A stretch of 64,000 nucleotides of DNA from Streptomyces griseus subsp. griseus (GTDB lineage Bacteria > Actinomycetota > Actinomycetes > Streptomycetales > Streptomycetaceae). Under the pieces are notes generated by a model. It had not been told where the DNA came from. It saw only the letters and a list, made by a program, of their open reading frames with translations, and made no database searches. Shown here piece after piece: positions 39,903 to 50,154 of the stretch (its first letter is position 1; the number at the start of each line of letters is the position of its first letter). Where the stretch lies: contig NZ_JOJE01000013.1 in assembly GCF_000720255.1 (NCBI RefSeq), positions 124,001 through 188,000 on the forward strand, read 5' to 3'. The position numbers and the translations under genes were made by a program.

Positions 39903-39988
39903 CAAGGCGCGTGACAGCGTAAGCGCGTGTGAGTGAAACCAGCCGCATTGTGAGCCAGCCGCAGCGCCGCGGGCCCCCGGAGGATGTC

Positions 39989-41863
39989 GTGAGCGACACA
40001 CAGACACTGATCGAGAACCGTCCGCCGTCCGTCGCGGGCCTCTTCCTGGAGCGTGTGACAGCCACGCCGGACACCGAGGCATACCGCTATCCCGTACCCC
40101 CCGCCTCCGGCGAGGGCCCCGACGACTGGAAGTCGCTCACCTGGGCGCAGGCCGCCGAGCGGGTCTACGCGATCGCCGCCGGCCTGATCGAACTGGGTGT
40201 GCAGCCGGAGCAGCGCGTCGCCCTCGCCTCCTCCACCCGCATCGAGTGGATCCTCGCGGACCTCGGCATCATGTGCGCCGGCGCCGCCACGACCACCGTC
40301 TACCCGCAGACCAACGCCGAGGAGTCGGCGTTCATCCTCTCCGACTCCGAGAGCAAGGTGCTGATCGCCGAGGACGCGGCCCAGCTCGCCAAGGCCGTCG
40401 AGAAGCGCGCCGAGCTGCCCGAGCTCACCCATGTCGTGGTGATCGACGGAGCCGGGGTGGAGACCGCCGACTGGATCATCACCCTGGACGAGCTGGAGCA
40501 GCGCGGCGCCGCCCGTCTGGAGAAGGACCCCCAGCTGATCAAGGAGCGGGTCGGCGCGATCACCAAGGAGCAGCTGGCGACCCTCATCTACACCTCCGGC
40601 ACCACCGGCCGCCCCAAGGGTGTGCGCCTGCCCCACGACAACTGGTCGTACATGGCGAAGGCGATCGCCGCGACCGGGCTGATCAGCGGCGAGGACGTGC
40701 AGTACCTGTGGCTGCCCCTCGCGCACGTCTTCGGTAAGGTGCTCACCTCCGGTCAGATCGAGGCCGGCCACGTCACCGCCGTCGACGGCCGCGTGGACAA
40801 GATCATCGAGAACCTTCCGGTGGTCCAGCCGACGTACATGGCGGCCGTGCCGCGCATCTTCGAGAAGGTCTACAACGGCGTCGCCGCCAAGGCCCGCGCC
40901 GGCGGCGGGGCCAAGTACAAGATCTTCCAGTGGGCGGCCGAGGTGGCCCGCGAGTACGCCAAGGTCAGCCAGGACAACTTCCGGCGGACCGGGGCGGCCT
41001 CCGTGCCGTTCGGACTCGGCGCGAAGCACAAGGCAGCCGACGCGCTGGTCTACGCGAAGATCCGGGAGGCGTTCGGCGGCCGGCTGCGCGCCTGTGTCTC
41101 GGGTTCGGCGGCCCTCGCGCCGGAGATCGGCTACTTCTTCGCGGGCGCCGGGATCCACATCCTCGAGGGGTACGGGCTCACGGAGTCGTCGGCGGCCTCC
41201 TTCGTCAACCCCGGCGAGGCCTACCGCACCGGCACGGTCGGCAAGCCGCTGCCCGGTACGGAGGTGCGCATCGCCGACGACGGCGAGATCCTGCTGCGCG
41301 GCCCCGGCATCATGGAGGGCTACCACGGGCTGCCCGACAAGACCGCCGAGGTGCTGGAGGCCGACGGCTGGTTCCACACCGGGGACATCGGTGAGCTCTC
41401 GCCCGACGGGTACCTGAAGATCACTGACCGCAAGAAGGACCTCATCAAAACGTCCGGCGGCAAGTACATCGCGCCCGCGGAGGTCGAGGGGCAGTTCAAG
41501 GCCGTGTGCCCGTACGTGTCCAACATCCTGGTGCACGGGGCCGACCGGAACTTCTGCACCGCGCTGATCGCGCTGGACGAGGTCGCGATCCTCGACTGGG
41601 CGAAGGAGAACGGGCTGGAGGGGAAGTCGTACGCGGAGGTCGTGGCGGCGCCGGTGACGGTCTCGATGGTCGAGGGGTACGTCACGGAGCTCAACGCGGG
41701 GCTTCAGCGGTGGCAGACGATCAAGAAGTTCCGGCTGCTTCCCCGGGATCTCGATGTGGAGCACGGGGAGATCACGCCGAGTCTGAAGCTGAAGCGGCCG
41801 GTGGTGGAGCGGGAGTACAAGCACTTGATCGACGAGATGTACGCGGGGTCGCGCGAGGCGTAG
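39989..41863 (+). CDS. fadD: Long-chain fatty acid-CoA ligase
   Basis: 624 aa from GTG 39989, chosen for GGAGGA 6 nt upstream and the normal N-terminus MSDTQTLIENRPPSVAGLF. In-frame GTG 39929 would add 20 residues and has no ribosome site. AMP-forming family: P-loop LIYTSGTTGRPKGV (near 205), LPLAHVFGKVL, ILEGYGLTESSAASFVNPG (near 395), WFHTGDIGELSPDGYLKITDRKKDLIKTSGGKYIAP (near 465-500). Membrane-associated and cytosolic; activates fatty acids for lipid synthesis or beta-oxidation. Confidence 0.92.
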   Translation: MSDTQTLIENRPPSVAGLFLERVTATPDTEAYRYPVPPASGEGPDDWKSLTWAQAAERVYAIAAGLIELGVQPEQRVALASSTRIEWILADLGIMCAGAATTTVYPQTNAEESAFILSDSESKVLIAEDAAQLAKAVEKRAELPELTHVVVIDGAGVETADWIITLDELEQRGAARLEKDPQLIKERVGAITKEQLATLIYTSGTTGRPKGVRLPHDNWSYMAKAIAATGLISGEDVQYLWLPLAHVFGKVLTSGQIEAGHVTAVDGRVDKIIENLPVVQPTYMAAVPRIFEKVYNGVAAKARAGGGAKYKIFQWAAEVAREYAKVSQDNFRRTGAASVPFGLGAKHKAADALVYAKIREAFGGRLRACVSGSAALAPEIGYFFAGAGIHILEGYGLTESSAASFVNPGEAYRTGTVGKPLPGTEVRIADDGEILLRGPGIMEGYHGLPDKTAEVLEADGWFHTGDIGELSPDGYLKITDRKKDLIKTSGGKYIAPAEVEGQFKAVCPYVSNILVHGADRNFCTALIALDEVAILDWAKENGLEGKSYAEVVAAPVTVSMVEGYVTELNAGLQRWQTIKKFRLLPRDLDVEHGEITPSLKLKRPVVEREYKHLIDEMYAGSREA

Positions 41864-41900
41864 GGGGTGGCGGGGCTGTGTGGCGTCTCACGGTCCGTCG

Positions 41901-41954
41901 TGGCTTGTCGCGCCCACGCGGTGGAGCCGCATATCGATACGGCCCCGCGCCCCT
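41901..41954. repeat. Dispersed Streptomyces intergenic repeat
   Basis: The segment TGGCTTGTCGCGCCCACGCG ... GCATATCGATAC ... CCCCGCGCCCCT matches, from memory, a repeat scattered between convergent genes in Streptomyces genomes. It sits between the convergent fadD and receiver-domain genes and may act as a two-way terminator. Confidence 0.55.
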
Positions 41955-41957
41955 AGG

Positions 41958-42410
41958 TCAGTCCAGCTGCGCCCTGCTTGTCAGTTGCCGGAGTTGCCTG
42001 ACCTCCTGGCGTAGTTCCTCCAGTTCCAAGAACACCCTCACCTTCGCCCGCAGCACCCAAGGGTCGAACGGCTTGCGTACGAAGTCGGCCGCGCCCGTGG
42101 CATAGCCGCGGAAGGCGTAGCCGGAGTCGTCGTCCGCGCCGGTCAGGAAGATGATCGGGACGTCCTTGGTCTGGTCGAGGCGTTTGATGTTGGCGGCGGT
42201 CTCGAAGCCGTCCATGCCGGGCATGCGGACGTCGAGGAGGACCAGGGCGAAGCGGCGGCGCAGGAGGGCCTTCATGGCCTCCTCGCCGGAACGGGCGCGC
42301 ACGAGAGGCTCGTTGAAGGACGCGAGGACCGCCTCCAGGGCGAACAGGTTGTCCTCCATGTCGTCGACCAGGAGTATCCCGGCGCGGTCGTCGCCCCTGC
42401 CCTCACTCAT
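41958..42410 (-). CDS. Stand-alone receiver-domain response regulator
   Basis: 150 aa. Receiver domain AGILLVDDMEDNLFALEAVL, phospho-acceptor Asp in LVLLDVRMPGMDGFET (near 60), IIFLTGADDD and the Lys in VRKPFDPW (near 112). A C-terminal coiled coil (FLELEELRQEVRQLRQLTSRAQ) replaces any DNA-binding domain, so output is probably by protein contact. ATG overlaps the last 8 nt of the hybrid kinase gene: translational coupling and a likely cognate pair. The layout resembles OsaA-OsaB of S. coelicolor. Confidence 0.92.
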   Translation of the reverse strand: MSEGRGDDRAGILLVDDMEDNLFALEAVLASFNEPLVRARSGEEAMKALLRRRFALVLLDVRMPGMDGFETAANIKRLDQTKDVPIIFLTGADDDSGYAFRGYATGAADFVRKPFDPWVLRAKVRVFLELEELRQEVRQLRQLTSRAQLD

Positions 42411-45400
42411 CGGACGTCACCTCTCCCTCCAGGCTCCCGACGCTCCCTTCCGACCCGGCGCGCTCCGGGTCGAGGAGGGCGCAGACGACGGTCAGCAGCC
42501 GGTCGACGTCCACGGGCTTCGGTACGTAGTCGTGGGCGCCGCGGGCGATGGACTTCTCCCGGTCGCCGGGCATCGCCTTCGCGGTCAGGGCGACGATCGG
42601 CAGGCCCGCCCAGCGGGGAGTGCGGCGGATGGCCGCGATCGTCTCGTAGCCGTCCATCTCCGGCATCATGATGTCCATCAGGACCAGCTCGACGTCCGGG
42701 TTCCGTTCCAGTGTCTCGATGCCCTCCCGGCCGTTCTCCGCGTACAGCACGGGCATGCCGACGCGGCCCAGGACATGGGTGAGCGCGAAGACGTTGCGGA
42801 TGTCGTCGTCGACGATCAGCACCCGCCGCCCGGGCAGCACCTGGCCCGCGCGACCCGTCTGCCAGGCCTCCAGCCGGGCCGGGACCGGCCAGGCCTCGTC
42901 CGTGTCCTGGGCGGACGGGAAGGGCTCCGCCGTCGGCAGCTCGGGCAGGGTCAGCGTGGTCCGGGCCTCCGCGGCCGGGCCGGTCGCGGTGTGGCCGGGG
43001 CTGATCACGGGGACGTACAGCGTGAAGGTGGAACCCTTGCCGGGTTCGCTCTCGGCGACGATACGGCCGCCCAGCAGGCCCGCGATCTCCCGGCTGATGG
43101 ACAGGCCGAGGCCGGTGCCGCCGTACTTGCGGTTGGTGGTGCCGTCGGCCTGCTGGAACGCCTCGAAGATCACCGGGAGTTTCTCGGCGGCGATGCCGAT
43201 ACCGGTGTCGGAGACGACGAACGCGATGACGTCGTCGCTGCCCTGGACTCTCCCACTCTCGCTCGAGCGGGGGGACCCCCACCGGTGCTCGGGGTCCTTG
43301 ACCCGGTGCACCCGCAGTTCCACCCGGCCGTTCGCGGTGAACTTGATCGCGTTGGAGAGCAGGTTGCGCAGGATCTGCTGGAGGCGCTGCTCGTCGGAGT
43401 ACATCTCCCGCGGCACGCTCTCACCGACCGCCACCTCGAAGGCGAGCCCCCGGTCGATGGTGAGCGGGCGGAAGGTGGCGTGGACGTAGTCGAGCAGTTT
43501 GATCAGCGGCAGCTTCTTCGGGCGTACGTCCATCCGGCCCGCCTCGATCTTCGACAGGTCGAGGATGTCGTTGATCAGTTGCAGCAGGTCCGAGCCCGAG
43601 CGGTGGATCGTCGTCGCGAACTGCACCTCCTGGTCGGTGAGGTGGCCGTCGAGGTTGTCGGACAGGAGGCGGGCCAGGATGAGGAGTGAGTTCAGCGGGG
43701 TGCGCAGTTCGTGCGACATGTTCGCCAGGAACTCCGACTTGTACTGCGAGGAGGTCGCCAGGAGGGCCGCCTTCTCCTCCAGTTCGGCGTTGGAGTGCTG
43801 CAACTCGGCCTGTTGCTTCTGCAGTTCGTCCGAGCGTTCCTGGAGCTGCATGGCGAGGCGCTGGGACTCGCCGAGCAGGGACTCCGTACGGGAGTTGGCG
43901 ATGATCGTGTTGATCGCCACGCCGATGGTGCTGACGAACTGGTCGAAGAACGCCAGGTGCACGTCGGAGAAGCGGGAGAAGGAGGCGAGTTCGATCACGC
44001 CCAGGAGCTTGTCCTCGAAGAGGATCGGGATGATGACGATCGTCGTCGGGGCAGCCTCCCCGAGACCGCTGTTGATCTTGATGTAGTCCGGCGGTGCCTC
44101 CTCCACCAGGATCCGCTTCTTCTCCCGGGCCGCCTGCGCCACCAGCCCGTGCACGGGCAGCCCGCCCGTCTCCACGGTCGCGCCCTGCGCCGCGCCGTAC
44201 CCCGCTATGAACGCGAGCCCTTTCGTCGGCACCGTCGTCCGCAGGGCCGCGCCGTCCTCGTCCGGGTCGGCCAGGTAGAACGCGCCGTACTGCGCGTTCA
44301 CCAGCGGGGTCAGCTCGCGCAGGATCAGGTCGGCGACCTCCATCAGGTCGCGGTGGCCCTGCATCAGCGCCGCCAGGCGGGCCAGGTTCGACTCCAGCCA
44401 GTCCTTCGCGCGTGTCGTCTCCCGCAGGTTGGCCACCATCAGGTTGATGTTGTCCTTCAGTTCGGCGACCTCGCCGCGCGTCGCCACCGTGATCGAACGG
44501 GACATGTCGCCCTGGGCCACCGCGGAGGCCACCTCGGCGATCGCGCGGACCTGGGTGGTCAGGTTCGACGCCAGCTCGTTGACGTTCGTCGTCAGCCGCT
44601 TCCAGGTGCCGTAGACACCCTCCACCCGTGCCTGGCCGCCGAGTTGTCCCTCCGATCCGACCTCGCGGGCCACGCGCGTCACCTCCGAGGAGAACGAGGA
44701 GAGCGTGTCCACCATGGTGTTGATGGTGGTCTTCAGCTCCAGGATCTCGCCGCGCGCGTCCACGTCGATCTTCTTCGACAGGTCCCCCTGGGCGACGGCG
44801 GTGGCCACCTGCGCGATGTTGCGGACCTGGGAGGTCAGGTTGTCCGCCATGTAGTTGACGTTGTCGGTGAGGTCCCGCCACACGCCCGATACGCCCAGCA
44901 CCTGCGCCCGTCCGCCGAGCCGGCCGTCGGTGCCGACCTCGCGGGCCACCCGGGTCACCTCGTCGGCGAAGGCACGCAGCTGCTCGACCATCGTGTTGAC
45001 GGTGTCCTTCAACTCCAGGATCTCGCCCCGCGCGTCGACCGTGATCTTCTTGGAGAGGTCGCCGTTGGCGACGGCCGTCGTCACCTGGGCGATGTTGCGG
45101 ACCTGCGAAGTGAGGTTCAGCGCCATGAAGTTGACGTTGTCCGTGAGGTCCTTCCAGACGCCCGACACGCCCCGCACCTGCGCCTGACCGCCGAGGTTGC
45201 CCTCGGTGCCGACCTCGCGCGCGACGCGGGTGACCTCGTCGGCGAAGGCGGAGAGCTGGTCGACCATCGTGTTGATCGTGGACTTCAGCTCCAGGATCTC
45301 GCCCTTGGCCTCCACCGTGATCTTCTTACCGAGATCGCCCTGGGCGACCGCGGTGGACACCAGCGCGATGTTCCGCACCTGGGACGTCAGGTTGTCGGCC

Positions 45401-46563
45401 ATGAAATTGACGTTGTCGGTGAGGTCCTTCCATACGCCGGAGACGCCTCTGACCTGGGCGCGGCCGCCGAGGTTGCCCTCGGTGCCGACCTCGCGCGCGA
45501 CGCGGGTGACCTCGTCGGCGAAGGCGGAGAGCTGGTCGACCATCGTGTTGATCGTCGACTTCAGCTCCAGGATCTCGCCCTGCGCGTCCACCGTGATCTT
45601 CTGGCTCAGGTCGCCGTTGGCGACGGCCGTCGTCACCTGGGCGATGTTGCGGACCTGGGAGGTCAGGTTCGAGGCCATGAAGTTGACGTTGTCGGTGAGG
45701 TCCTTCCAGACGCCGGAGACGCCTCTGACCTGGGCGCGGCCGCCGAGCCGACCCTCCGTGCCGACCTCACGGGCGACGCGGGTGACCTCGTCGGCGAACG
45801 CGGAGAGCTGGTCGACCATCGTGTTCACCGTCAGCTTCAGTTCGAGAAGCTCACCGGTCGCCTCGACGGTCACCGTGCGGGTCAGGTCACCGCGGGCCAC
45901 CGCTGTGGTCACCAGCGCGATGTCCCGGACCTGCGCGGTCAGCCGGGACGCCATGGTGTTGACCGCCTCCGTCACGTCCCGCCAACTGCCCGAAAGGCCC
46001 TGCACCTTGGCCCGCCCGCCGAGCCGCCCGTCGGTGCCGACCTCGCGCGCCAGCCGGGTCACCTCACCGGTGAACAGCGACAACTGGTCGACCATCTTGT
46101 TCACGGCCCGGCCCAGCCGCCGCAGATCACCGCGCAGCAGCCGGCTGCCGTCGTGCAGGTCGACCCGCTGCGTCAGATCACCGCCGGCCACCGCGTCCAG
46201 GACCCGCGTCGCGTTGGCCGCGGGCGCCACCAGGGCGTCGAGCAACTGGTTCACGTCGTCCACCCTGGACGTCCAGCCGCCCTGCCCCGGGCTGGCCGAG
46301 ACCCGTTCGTCGAGCCGGCCGTAGCGCACCAGTTCGCGCTTGACGCGCCGCACCTCACCATTGAAGTGGGTGTTGCGGTCGACTATCTGGTTGAACACCG
46401 CGGTGATTTCGGCCACGATCCCCTCGCCCGTCTCCGGGGCCTTCGTGAAGTCCCCGTCCCGGGCGGCGGTCATCGCGGCGAGCAGTGGACGCAGGTCGGA
46501 TGCTCGAATCCGGTCCTCTTTCTGTCCGTCTTCGAGCACACCCGTAGCACTGTTCTCACTCAT
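42403..46563 (-). CDS. Soluble poly-HAMP hybrid histidine kinase
   Basis: 1386 aa from ATG 46563 ([14 protein letters not shown]). No membrane helix is evident, so it is cytosolic. Order: N-terminal helices, six tandem HAMP-type units of about 92 aa (about 170-720; each with VAREVGTxGxLGGx[10 protein letters not shown] and AxGDL), GAF domain (about 730-890), coiled coil, HisKA ([17 protein letters not shown], near 940), HATPase ([41 protein letters not shown]) and a receiver domain (about 1242-1365, [12 protein letters not shown], phospho-Asp near 1290). Similar poly-HAMP kinases include OsaA and the fungal group III osmosensors. Coupled to a receiver protein. The frame is open much further upstream, inside the divergent gene, but without support. 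Confidence 0.92.
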   Translation of the reverse strand: MSENSATGVLEDGQKEDRIRASDLRPLLAAMTAARDGDFTKAPETGEGIVAEITAVFNQIVDRNTHFNGEVRRVKRELVRYGRLDERVSASPGQGGWTSRVDDVNQLLDALVAPAANATRVLDAVAGGDLTQRVDLHDGSRLLRGDLRRLGRAVNKMVDQLSLFTGEVTRLAREVGTDGRLGGRAKVQGLSGSWRDVTEAVNTMASRLTAQVRDIALVTTAVARGDLTRTVTVEATGELLELKLTVNTMVDQLSAFADEVTRVAREVGTEGRLGGRAQVRGVSGVWKDLTDNVNFMASNLTSQVRNIAQVTTAVANGDLSQKITVDAQGEILELKSTINTMVDQLSAFADEVTRVAREVGTEGNLGGRAQVRGVSGVWKDLTDNVNFMADNLTSQVRNIALVSTAVAQGDLGKKITVEAKGEILELKSTINTMVDQLSAFADEVTRVAREVGTEGNLGGQAQVRGVSGVWKDLTDNVNFMALNLTSQVRNIAQVTTAVANGDLSKKITVDARGEILELKDTVNTMVEQLRAFADEVTRVAREVGTDGRLGGRAQVLGVSGVWRDLTDNVNYMADNLTSQVRNIAQVATAVAQGDLSKKIDVDARGEILELKTTINTMVDTLSSFSSEVTRVAREVGSEGQLGGQARVEGVYGTWKRLTTNVNELASNLTTQVRAIAEVASAVAQGDMSRSITVATRGEVAELKDNINLMVANLRETTRAKDWLESNLARLAALMQGHRDLMEVADLILRELTPLVNAQYGAFYLADPDEDGAALRTTVPTKGLAFIAGYGAAQGATVETGGLPVHGLVAQAAREKKRILVEEAPPDYIKINSGLGEAAPTTIVIIPILFEDKLLGVIELASFSRFSDVHLAFFDQFVSTIGVAINTIIANSRTESLLGESQRLAMQLQERSDELQKQQAELQHSNAELEEKAALLATSSQYKSEFLANMSHELRTPLNSLLILARLLSDNLDGHLTDQEVQFATTIHRSGSDLLQLINDILDLSKIEAGRMDVRPKKLPLIKLLDYVHATFRPLTIDRGLAFEVAVGESVPREMYSDEQRLQQILRNLLSNAIKFTANGRVELRVHRVKDPEHRWGSPRSSESGRVQGSDDVIAFVVSDTGIGIAAEKLPVIFEAFQQADGTTNRKYGGTGLGLSISREIAGLLGGRIVAESEPGKGSTFTLYVPVISPGHTATGPAAEARTTLTLPELPTAEPFPSAQDTDEAWPVPARLEAWQTGRAGQVLPGRRVLIVDDDIRNVFALTHVLGRVGMPVLYAENGREGIETLERNPDVELVLMDIMMPEMDGYETIAAIRRTPRWAGLPIVALTAKAMPGDREKSIARGAHDYVPKPVDVDRLLTVVCALLDPERAGSEGSVGSLEGEVTSDE
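44430..46060 (-). repeat. Six tandem ~276-bp units encoding HAMP modules
   Basis: DNA-level tandem array with high identity between central units (for example the stretch beginning GTGCCGACCTCGCGCGC recurs about every 276 nt). Susceptible to recombination or copy-number change. Confidence 0.88.
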
Positions 46564-46665
46564 GGCGGCCCACTTCGGTAACTCGGCGCTTATGGGCGTG
46601 GCCAGTCTGTCACTCTGTCGGGATCGACCGAGGCGTATTCGTCCGAACTGCTCGGGGAGCTGTCC

Positions 46666-48777
46666 ATGAGGGCCATTCCGACGCAACGGGAGACCGATTC
46701 CGTTGCTTCTGAAGTGCCTGCGCACTCGCGCGCGCAGGCGCGTACGGCCCTGTCCGGAAGCTCCCTCGCGCCCGGATCCGCCCGCGCGCTGCTCCGCGCG
46801 GCCCTGGAGGAGTGGACCGACCTCGGCCTGCCCGGCACCGAACACGTCACCGGCCGGCTGGCCGAGGACGCGATGCTCGTCGTCAGTGAACTCGTCACCA
46901 ACGCCGTTGTGCACGCCGGCACCGACGTGGAGCTGGTGTGCGGCCTGGAGGAGACGGGCGCGGTGGTCGTGGAGGTCTCCGACCACCACCCCTCGCGCCC
47001 TCCGCGCGACGGCACCCCCGAAACGCCGTACGAGACACCGGAGTACGGGCGCGGCCTGCGGCTCGTCTCCGCGCTCTCCGAGACCTGGGGCGTCACGTTC
47101 CGCCGGGGCGCCAAGACGGTGTGGGCGCGGATACCGGCGCGGGAGGAGGGATACGGCGCGGAAGTGGGGGGCGTCGGTGAGGGATACGGCGCGCACGCCG
47201 GTGAGGGATACGGCGCGCACGCCAGGGAGGGGTACGGCGCGCACGCCAGGGAGGGGTACGGGGCGGGAGCGAGCCGGCTGAGCGGCGCGCACGCCGGTGC
47301 CATGGAGCTGTACAGCGCCGCGCACATCCCGCTGTACGCCTGGAGCGGCGCCGACCCGCACACCCCCGAGGCCCCGGAGACACCCGCAGTCCCCGCGATC
47401 CCGGAGGGCCCCGCGGCCCCCGCGTTTCCGGCGGTTCAGGAGGCCTACGAGGACCGGCGGGCCGGAGGGGAGCGCGACTGGCTCAACCGGGGCGCCCTGT
47501 CCTTCCTCGCCGAGGCCTCCGACCTCCTCGCGGGCCAGCTCGACGAGGACCTCGTCGCCTCGCTCACCGCCCAGCTGGTCGTACCGCGCCTCGCCGACTG
47601 GTGCGCGGTGTGGCTGGAGGACGAGCTCAGCGGCCGCGGCGGCTGGACGGCGGACGGCACCGCGGGCGCGGGGGCCCGCCTCGCCCGGGTCTGGCACGGC
47701 AGCGAGAACCGCATCGAGGAACTGCGCCGGGCCCTGGAGAAGGACCCGCCGCGACCGCCCGACACCTTACGGTCCGGACCCGTGCCGTTCCCCTGGCCCG
47801 GCGCGGCGCTCGGCGCGGCCGGGGCGGACGGCGCCGCCCTCGCGTACCGCCTCGTCGCGGGCAGCCGGCCGCTGGGCACGCTGGTCATCGGACGGGCCGC
47901 GATACCGCGCTTTCCGGACGAGGTCACCGGCCTCGTCGAGGACCTCGGCCGCCGGGTGGCGCTCGCCATCGGCGCGGCCCGCCAGTACGCCCGCCAGGCC
48001 ACCATCAGCGCCGTGCTCCAGCGCGGCCTGCTGCCCGGTGCCGTCGCCGAGATACCCGGGGTGCGCAGCGCCCTCGTCTACGAGCCCTGCGACAAGGGCG
48101 GGCCAAGCGGCGACTTCTACGACCTGTTCCCGGCCGGCGACGGCCGCTGGTGCTTCGCGGTCGGCGACGTCCAGGGCAAGGGCCCCGAGGCGGCCGTCGT
48201 CATCGGGCTCGCCCGGCCCTGGCTGCGGCTGCTGGCCCGCGAGGGCTACGGTGTCGCCGACGTCCTCGACCGCCTCAACCAGCTCCTCCTCGACGACGCC
48301 ACGGAGGCCGCGGACGCGGCCGCCCGCGCGCTCGTCGGCCCCGCCGTCCCCGGCGACGGCCCGCAGACCCGGTTCCTCTCCCTCCTCTACGGCGAACTGG
48401 CCCCCTTCGAGGGAGGCGTCCGCTGCACCCTCGCCTCCGCCGGACATCCGCTGCCGTTACTCCTCGGCCCCGACGGCAGCGTCCGTACGGCCGCGCAACC
48501 ACAGACCCTCCTGGGCGTCATCGAGGAGGCCACGTACACCTGCGACAGCGTCGAGCTGCGGCCCGGCGACAGCCTGCTGTGCGTCACCGACGGGGTCACC
48601 GAGCGCCGCTGCGGCTCGCGCCAGTTCGACGACGGCGACGGACTCGCCACCGTGCTCGCCGGCTGCGCGGGGCTGGACGCGGACCTGATCGCCGAGCGGA
48701 TCAAGCGGCTGGTGCACGAGTTCGGCGGGCAGCCGCCGGAGGACGACCTGGCGCTGCTGGTGCTGCAGGCCGAGTAG
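46666..48777 (+). CDS. RsbW-like ATPase / GAF / PP2C (SpoIIE-type) phosphatase
   Basis: 703 aa, ATG 46666 with GGGGAG 6 nt upstream. N-terminal anti-sigma-type HATPase (about 25-160: AEDAMLVVSELVTNAVVHAGTDVEL, YGRGLRLVSALSETWGV), a repeat linker EGYGAHA x4 (about 160-205), GAF-like domain (about 275-440) and a PP2C/SpoIIE domain (about 445-700: [58 protein letters not shown]). Fuses the kinase-like and phosphatase activities of a partner-switching pathway that sets anti-sigma/anti-anti-sigma phosphorylation. Divergent from the poly-HAMP kinase across 102 bp. Confidence 0.9.
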   Translation: MRAIPTQRETDSVASEVPAHSRAQARTALSGSSLAPGSARALLRAALEEWTDLGLPGTEHVTGRLAEDAMLVVSELVTNAVVHAGTDVELVCGLEETGAVVVEVSDHHPSRPPRDGTPETPYETPEYGRGLRLVSALSETWGVTFRRGAKTVWARIPAREEGYGAEVGGVGEGYGAHAGEGYGAHAREGYGAHAREGYGAGASRLSGAHAGAMELYSAAHIPLYAWSGADPHTPEAPETPAVPAIPEGPAAPAFPAVQEAYEDRRAGGERDWLNRGALSFLAEASDLLAGQLDEDLVASLTAQLVVPRLADWCAVWLEDELSGRGGWTADGTAGAGARLARVWHGSENRIEELRRALEKDPPRPPDTLRSGPVPFPWPGAALGAAGADGAALAYRLVAGSRPLGTLVIGRAAIPRFPDEVTGLVEDLGRRVALAIGAARQYARQATISAVLQRGLLPGAVAEIPGVRSALVYEPCDKGGPSGDFYDLFPAGDGRWCFAVGDVQGKGPEAAVVIGLARPWLRLLAREGYGVADVLDRLNQLLLDDATEAADAAARALVGPAVPGDGPQTRFLSLLYGELAPFEGGVRCTLASAGHPLPLLLGPDGSVRTAAQPQTLLGVIEEATYTCDSVELRPGDSLLCVTDGVTERRCGSRQFDDGDGLATVLAGCAGLDADLIAERIKRLVHEFGGQPPEDDLALLVLQAE
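47146..47275 (+). repeat. 24-nt tandem repeats encoding EGYGAHA(R/G)
   Basis: Four to five copies of a 24-nt unit (clear copies at 47176, 47200, 47224 and 47248) in the linker of the PP2C gene. Confidence 0.85.
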
Positions 48778-48805
48778 AGCCGCGTGGGACGGTCCGTGGG
48801 TGCTG

Positions 48806-48821
48806 GACAATGGAAGGCATG
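48806..48821 (+). promoter_or_regulatory. Possible leaderless promoter of hemW
   Basis: GACAAT (48806-48811), 7 nt, ATG 48819. GGAAGG in the gap is too close to the start to act as a ribosome site. In-frame ATG 48810 is an alternative start. Confidence 0.4.
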
Positions 48822-50051
48822 CCTTCCGCACTCCCCGACGGCGAGCCCGTCCCCTCCGACGGCGCACTCCCCGCGCACGCGCTCACCGGAGCCGCCGCGC
48901 GCTCCCTCGGGTTCTACCTGCACGTCCCGTACTGCGCGACCCGCTGCGGCTACTGCGACTTCAACACGTACACCGCGACCGAGCTGCGCGGCACCGGCGG
49001 TGTCCTCGCCTCCCGCGACAACTACGCCGACACCCTCGTCGACGAGATCCGCCTGGCCCGCAAGGTTCTCGGCGACGACCCGCGCGAGGTCCGCACGGTC
49101 TTCGTCGGCGGCGGTACGCCCACGCTGCTGGCCGCGGACGACCTCGTACGGATGCTGGGGGCGATCCGCGACGAGTTCGGGCTGGCCGCGGACGCGGAGG
49201 TCACCACGGAGGCGAACCCGGAGTCGGTGGACCCGGCCTACCTCGCGCGCCTGCGGGAGGGCGGCTTCAACCGGATCTCCTTCGGGATGCAGAGCGCGCG
49301 GCAGCACGTGCTGCGCGTACTGGACCGGACGCACACCCCGGGCCGCCCGGAGGCGTGCGTCGCGGAGGCGCGGGCGGCGGGCTTCGAGCACGTGAACCTG
49401 GATCTGATCTACGGCACGCCGGGGGAGTCCGACGACGACTGGCGAGCCTCGTTGGAGGCGGCGCTCGGGGCGGGCCCTGACCACGTCTCGGCGTACGCCC
49501 TGATCGTCGAGGAGGGCACACAGCTCGCGCGGCGCATCCGCCGGGGCGAGGTGCCGATGACCGACGACGACGTGCACGCCGACCGGTACCTGATCGCGGA
49601 GGAGATGCTGTCGGCGGCGGGCTTCGACTGGTACGAGGTGTCGAACTGGGCCACTTCGCCCGCCGGGCGCTGCCTGCACAACGAGCTGTACTGGCGGGGC
49701 GCCGACTGGTGGGGCGCGGGGCCGGGGGCGCACTCGCACGTGGGCGGGGTGCGGTGGTGGAACGTGAAGCATCCGGGGGCGTACGCGGCGGCGCTGGCCT
49801 CCGGCCGTTCTCCGGGGGCTGGGCGGGAGCTCTTGTCGGAGGAGGACCGCAGGGTGGAGCGGATCCTGCTGGAGCTGCGGCTTCGGGAGGGGGTGCCGCT
49901 GTCGTTGCTCCGGGAGGAGGGGCTGGCGGCTTCACGGCGGGCGCTGGGGGAGGGGCTGCTTCAGGAGGGGCCGTACGAGGAGGGGCGGGCGGTGCTGACG
50001 CTGCGGGGGCGGTTGCTGGCGGACGCGGTGGTCAGGGACCTGGTGGATTGA
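48819..50051 (+). CDS. hemW: Radical SAM heme chaperone HemW (HemN-like)
   Basis: 410 aa. Radical-SAM cluster CATRCGYCDFNTY (Cys-x3-Cys-x2-Cys), VFVGGGTPTLLAADDLVRML, EANPESVDPAYLARLREGGFNRISFGMQS, LDLIYGTPGESDDDW, and C-terminal HemN domain YEVSNWATSPAGRCLHNELYWRG and VRWWNVKHPGAY. It lacks the extra N-terminal features of true coproporphyrinogen dehydrogenase, which favours the HemW chaperone role. Position upstream of hrcA-dnaJ is a conserved arrangement. Confidence 0.93.
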   Translation: MPSALPDGEPVPSDGALPAHALTGAAARSLGFYLHVPYCATRCGYCDFNTYTATELRGTGGVLASRDNYADTLVDEIRLARKVLGDDPREVRTVFVGGGTPTLLAADDLVRMLGAIRDEFGLAADAEVTTEANPESVDPAYLARLREGGFNRISFGMQSARQHVLRVLDRTHTPGRPEACVAEARAAGFEHVNLDLIYGTPGESDDDWRASLEAALGAGPDHVSAYALIVEEGTQLARRIRRGEVPMTDDDVHADRYLIAEEMLSAAGFDWYEVSNWATSPAGRCLHNELYWRGADWWGAGPGAHSHVGGVRWWNVKHPGAYAAALASGRSPGAGRELLSEEDRRVERILLELRLREGVPLSLLREEGLAASRRALGEGLLQEGPYEEGRAVLTLRGRLLADAVVRDLVD

Positions 50052-50154
50052 TCACTCCGGCGAGTGAATCGCCCCGGCACTCCGGTTCGGTCCCTAACCT
50101 GGTTCGTAGGCTGCTGCCGTAAATAGCGGTGGCGGAAAACCGGAGGCTGCGGAG

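Noticed and set aside
42403..47697. Extension of the poly-HAMP kinase upstream of ATG 46563
   Set aside because: The extra 378 residues run antisense to the PP2C gene, are low complexity, and MSENSATG at 46563 is a sensible start.
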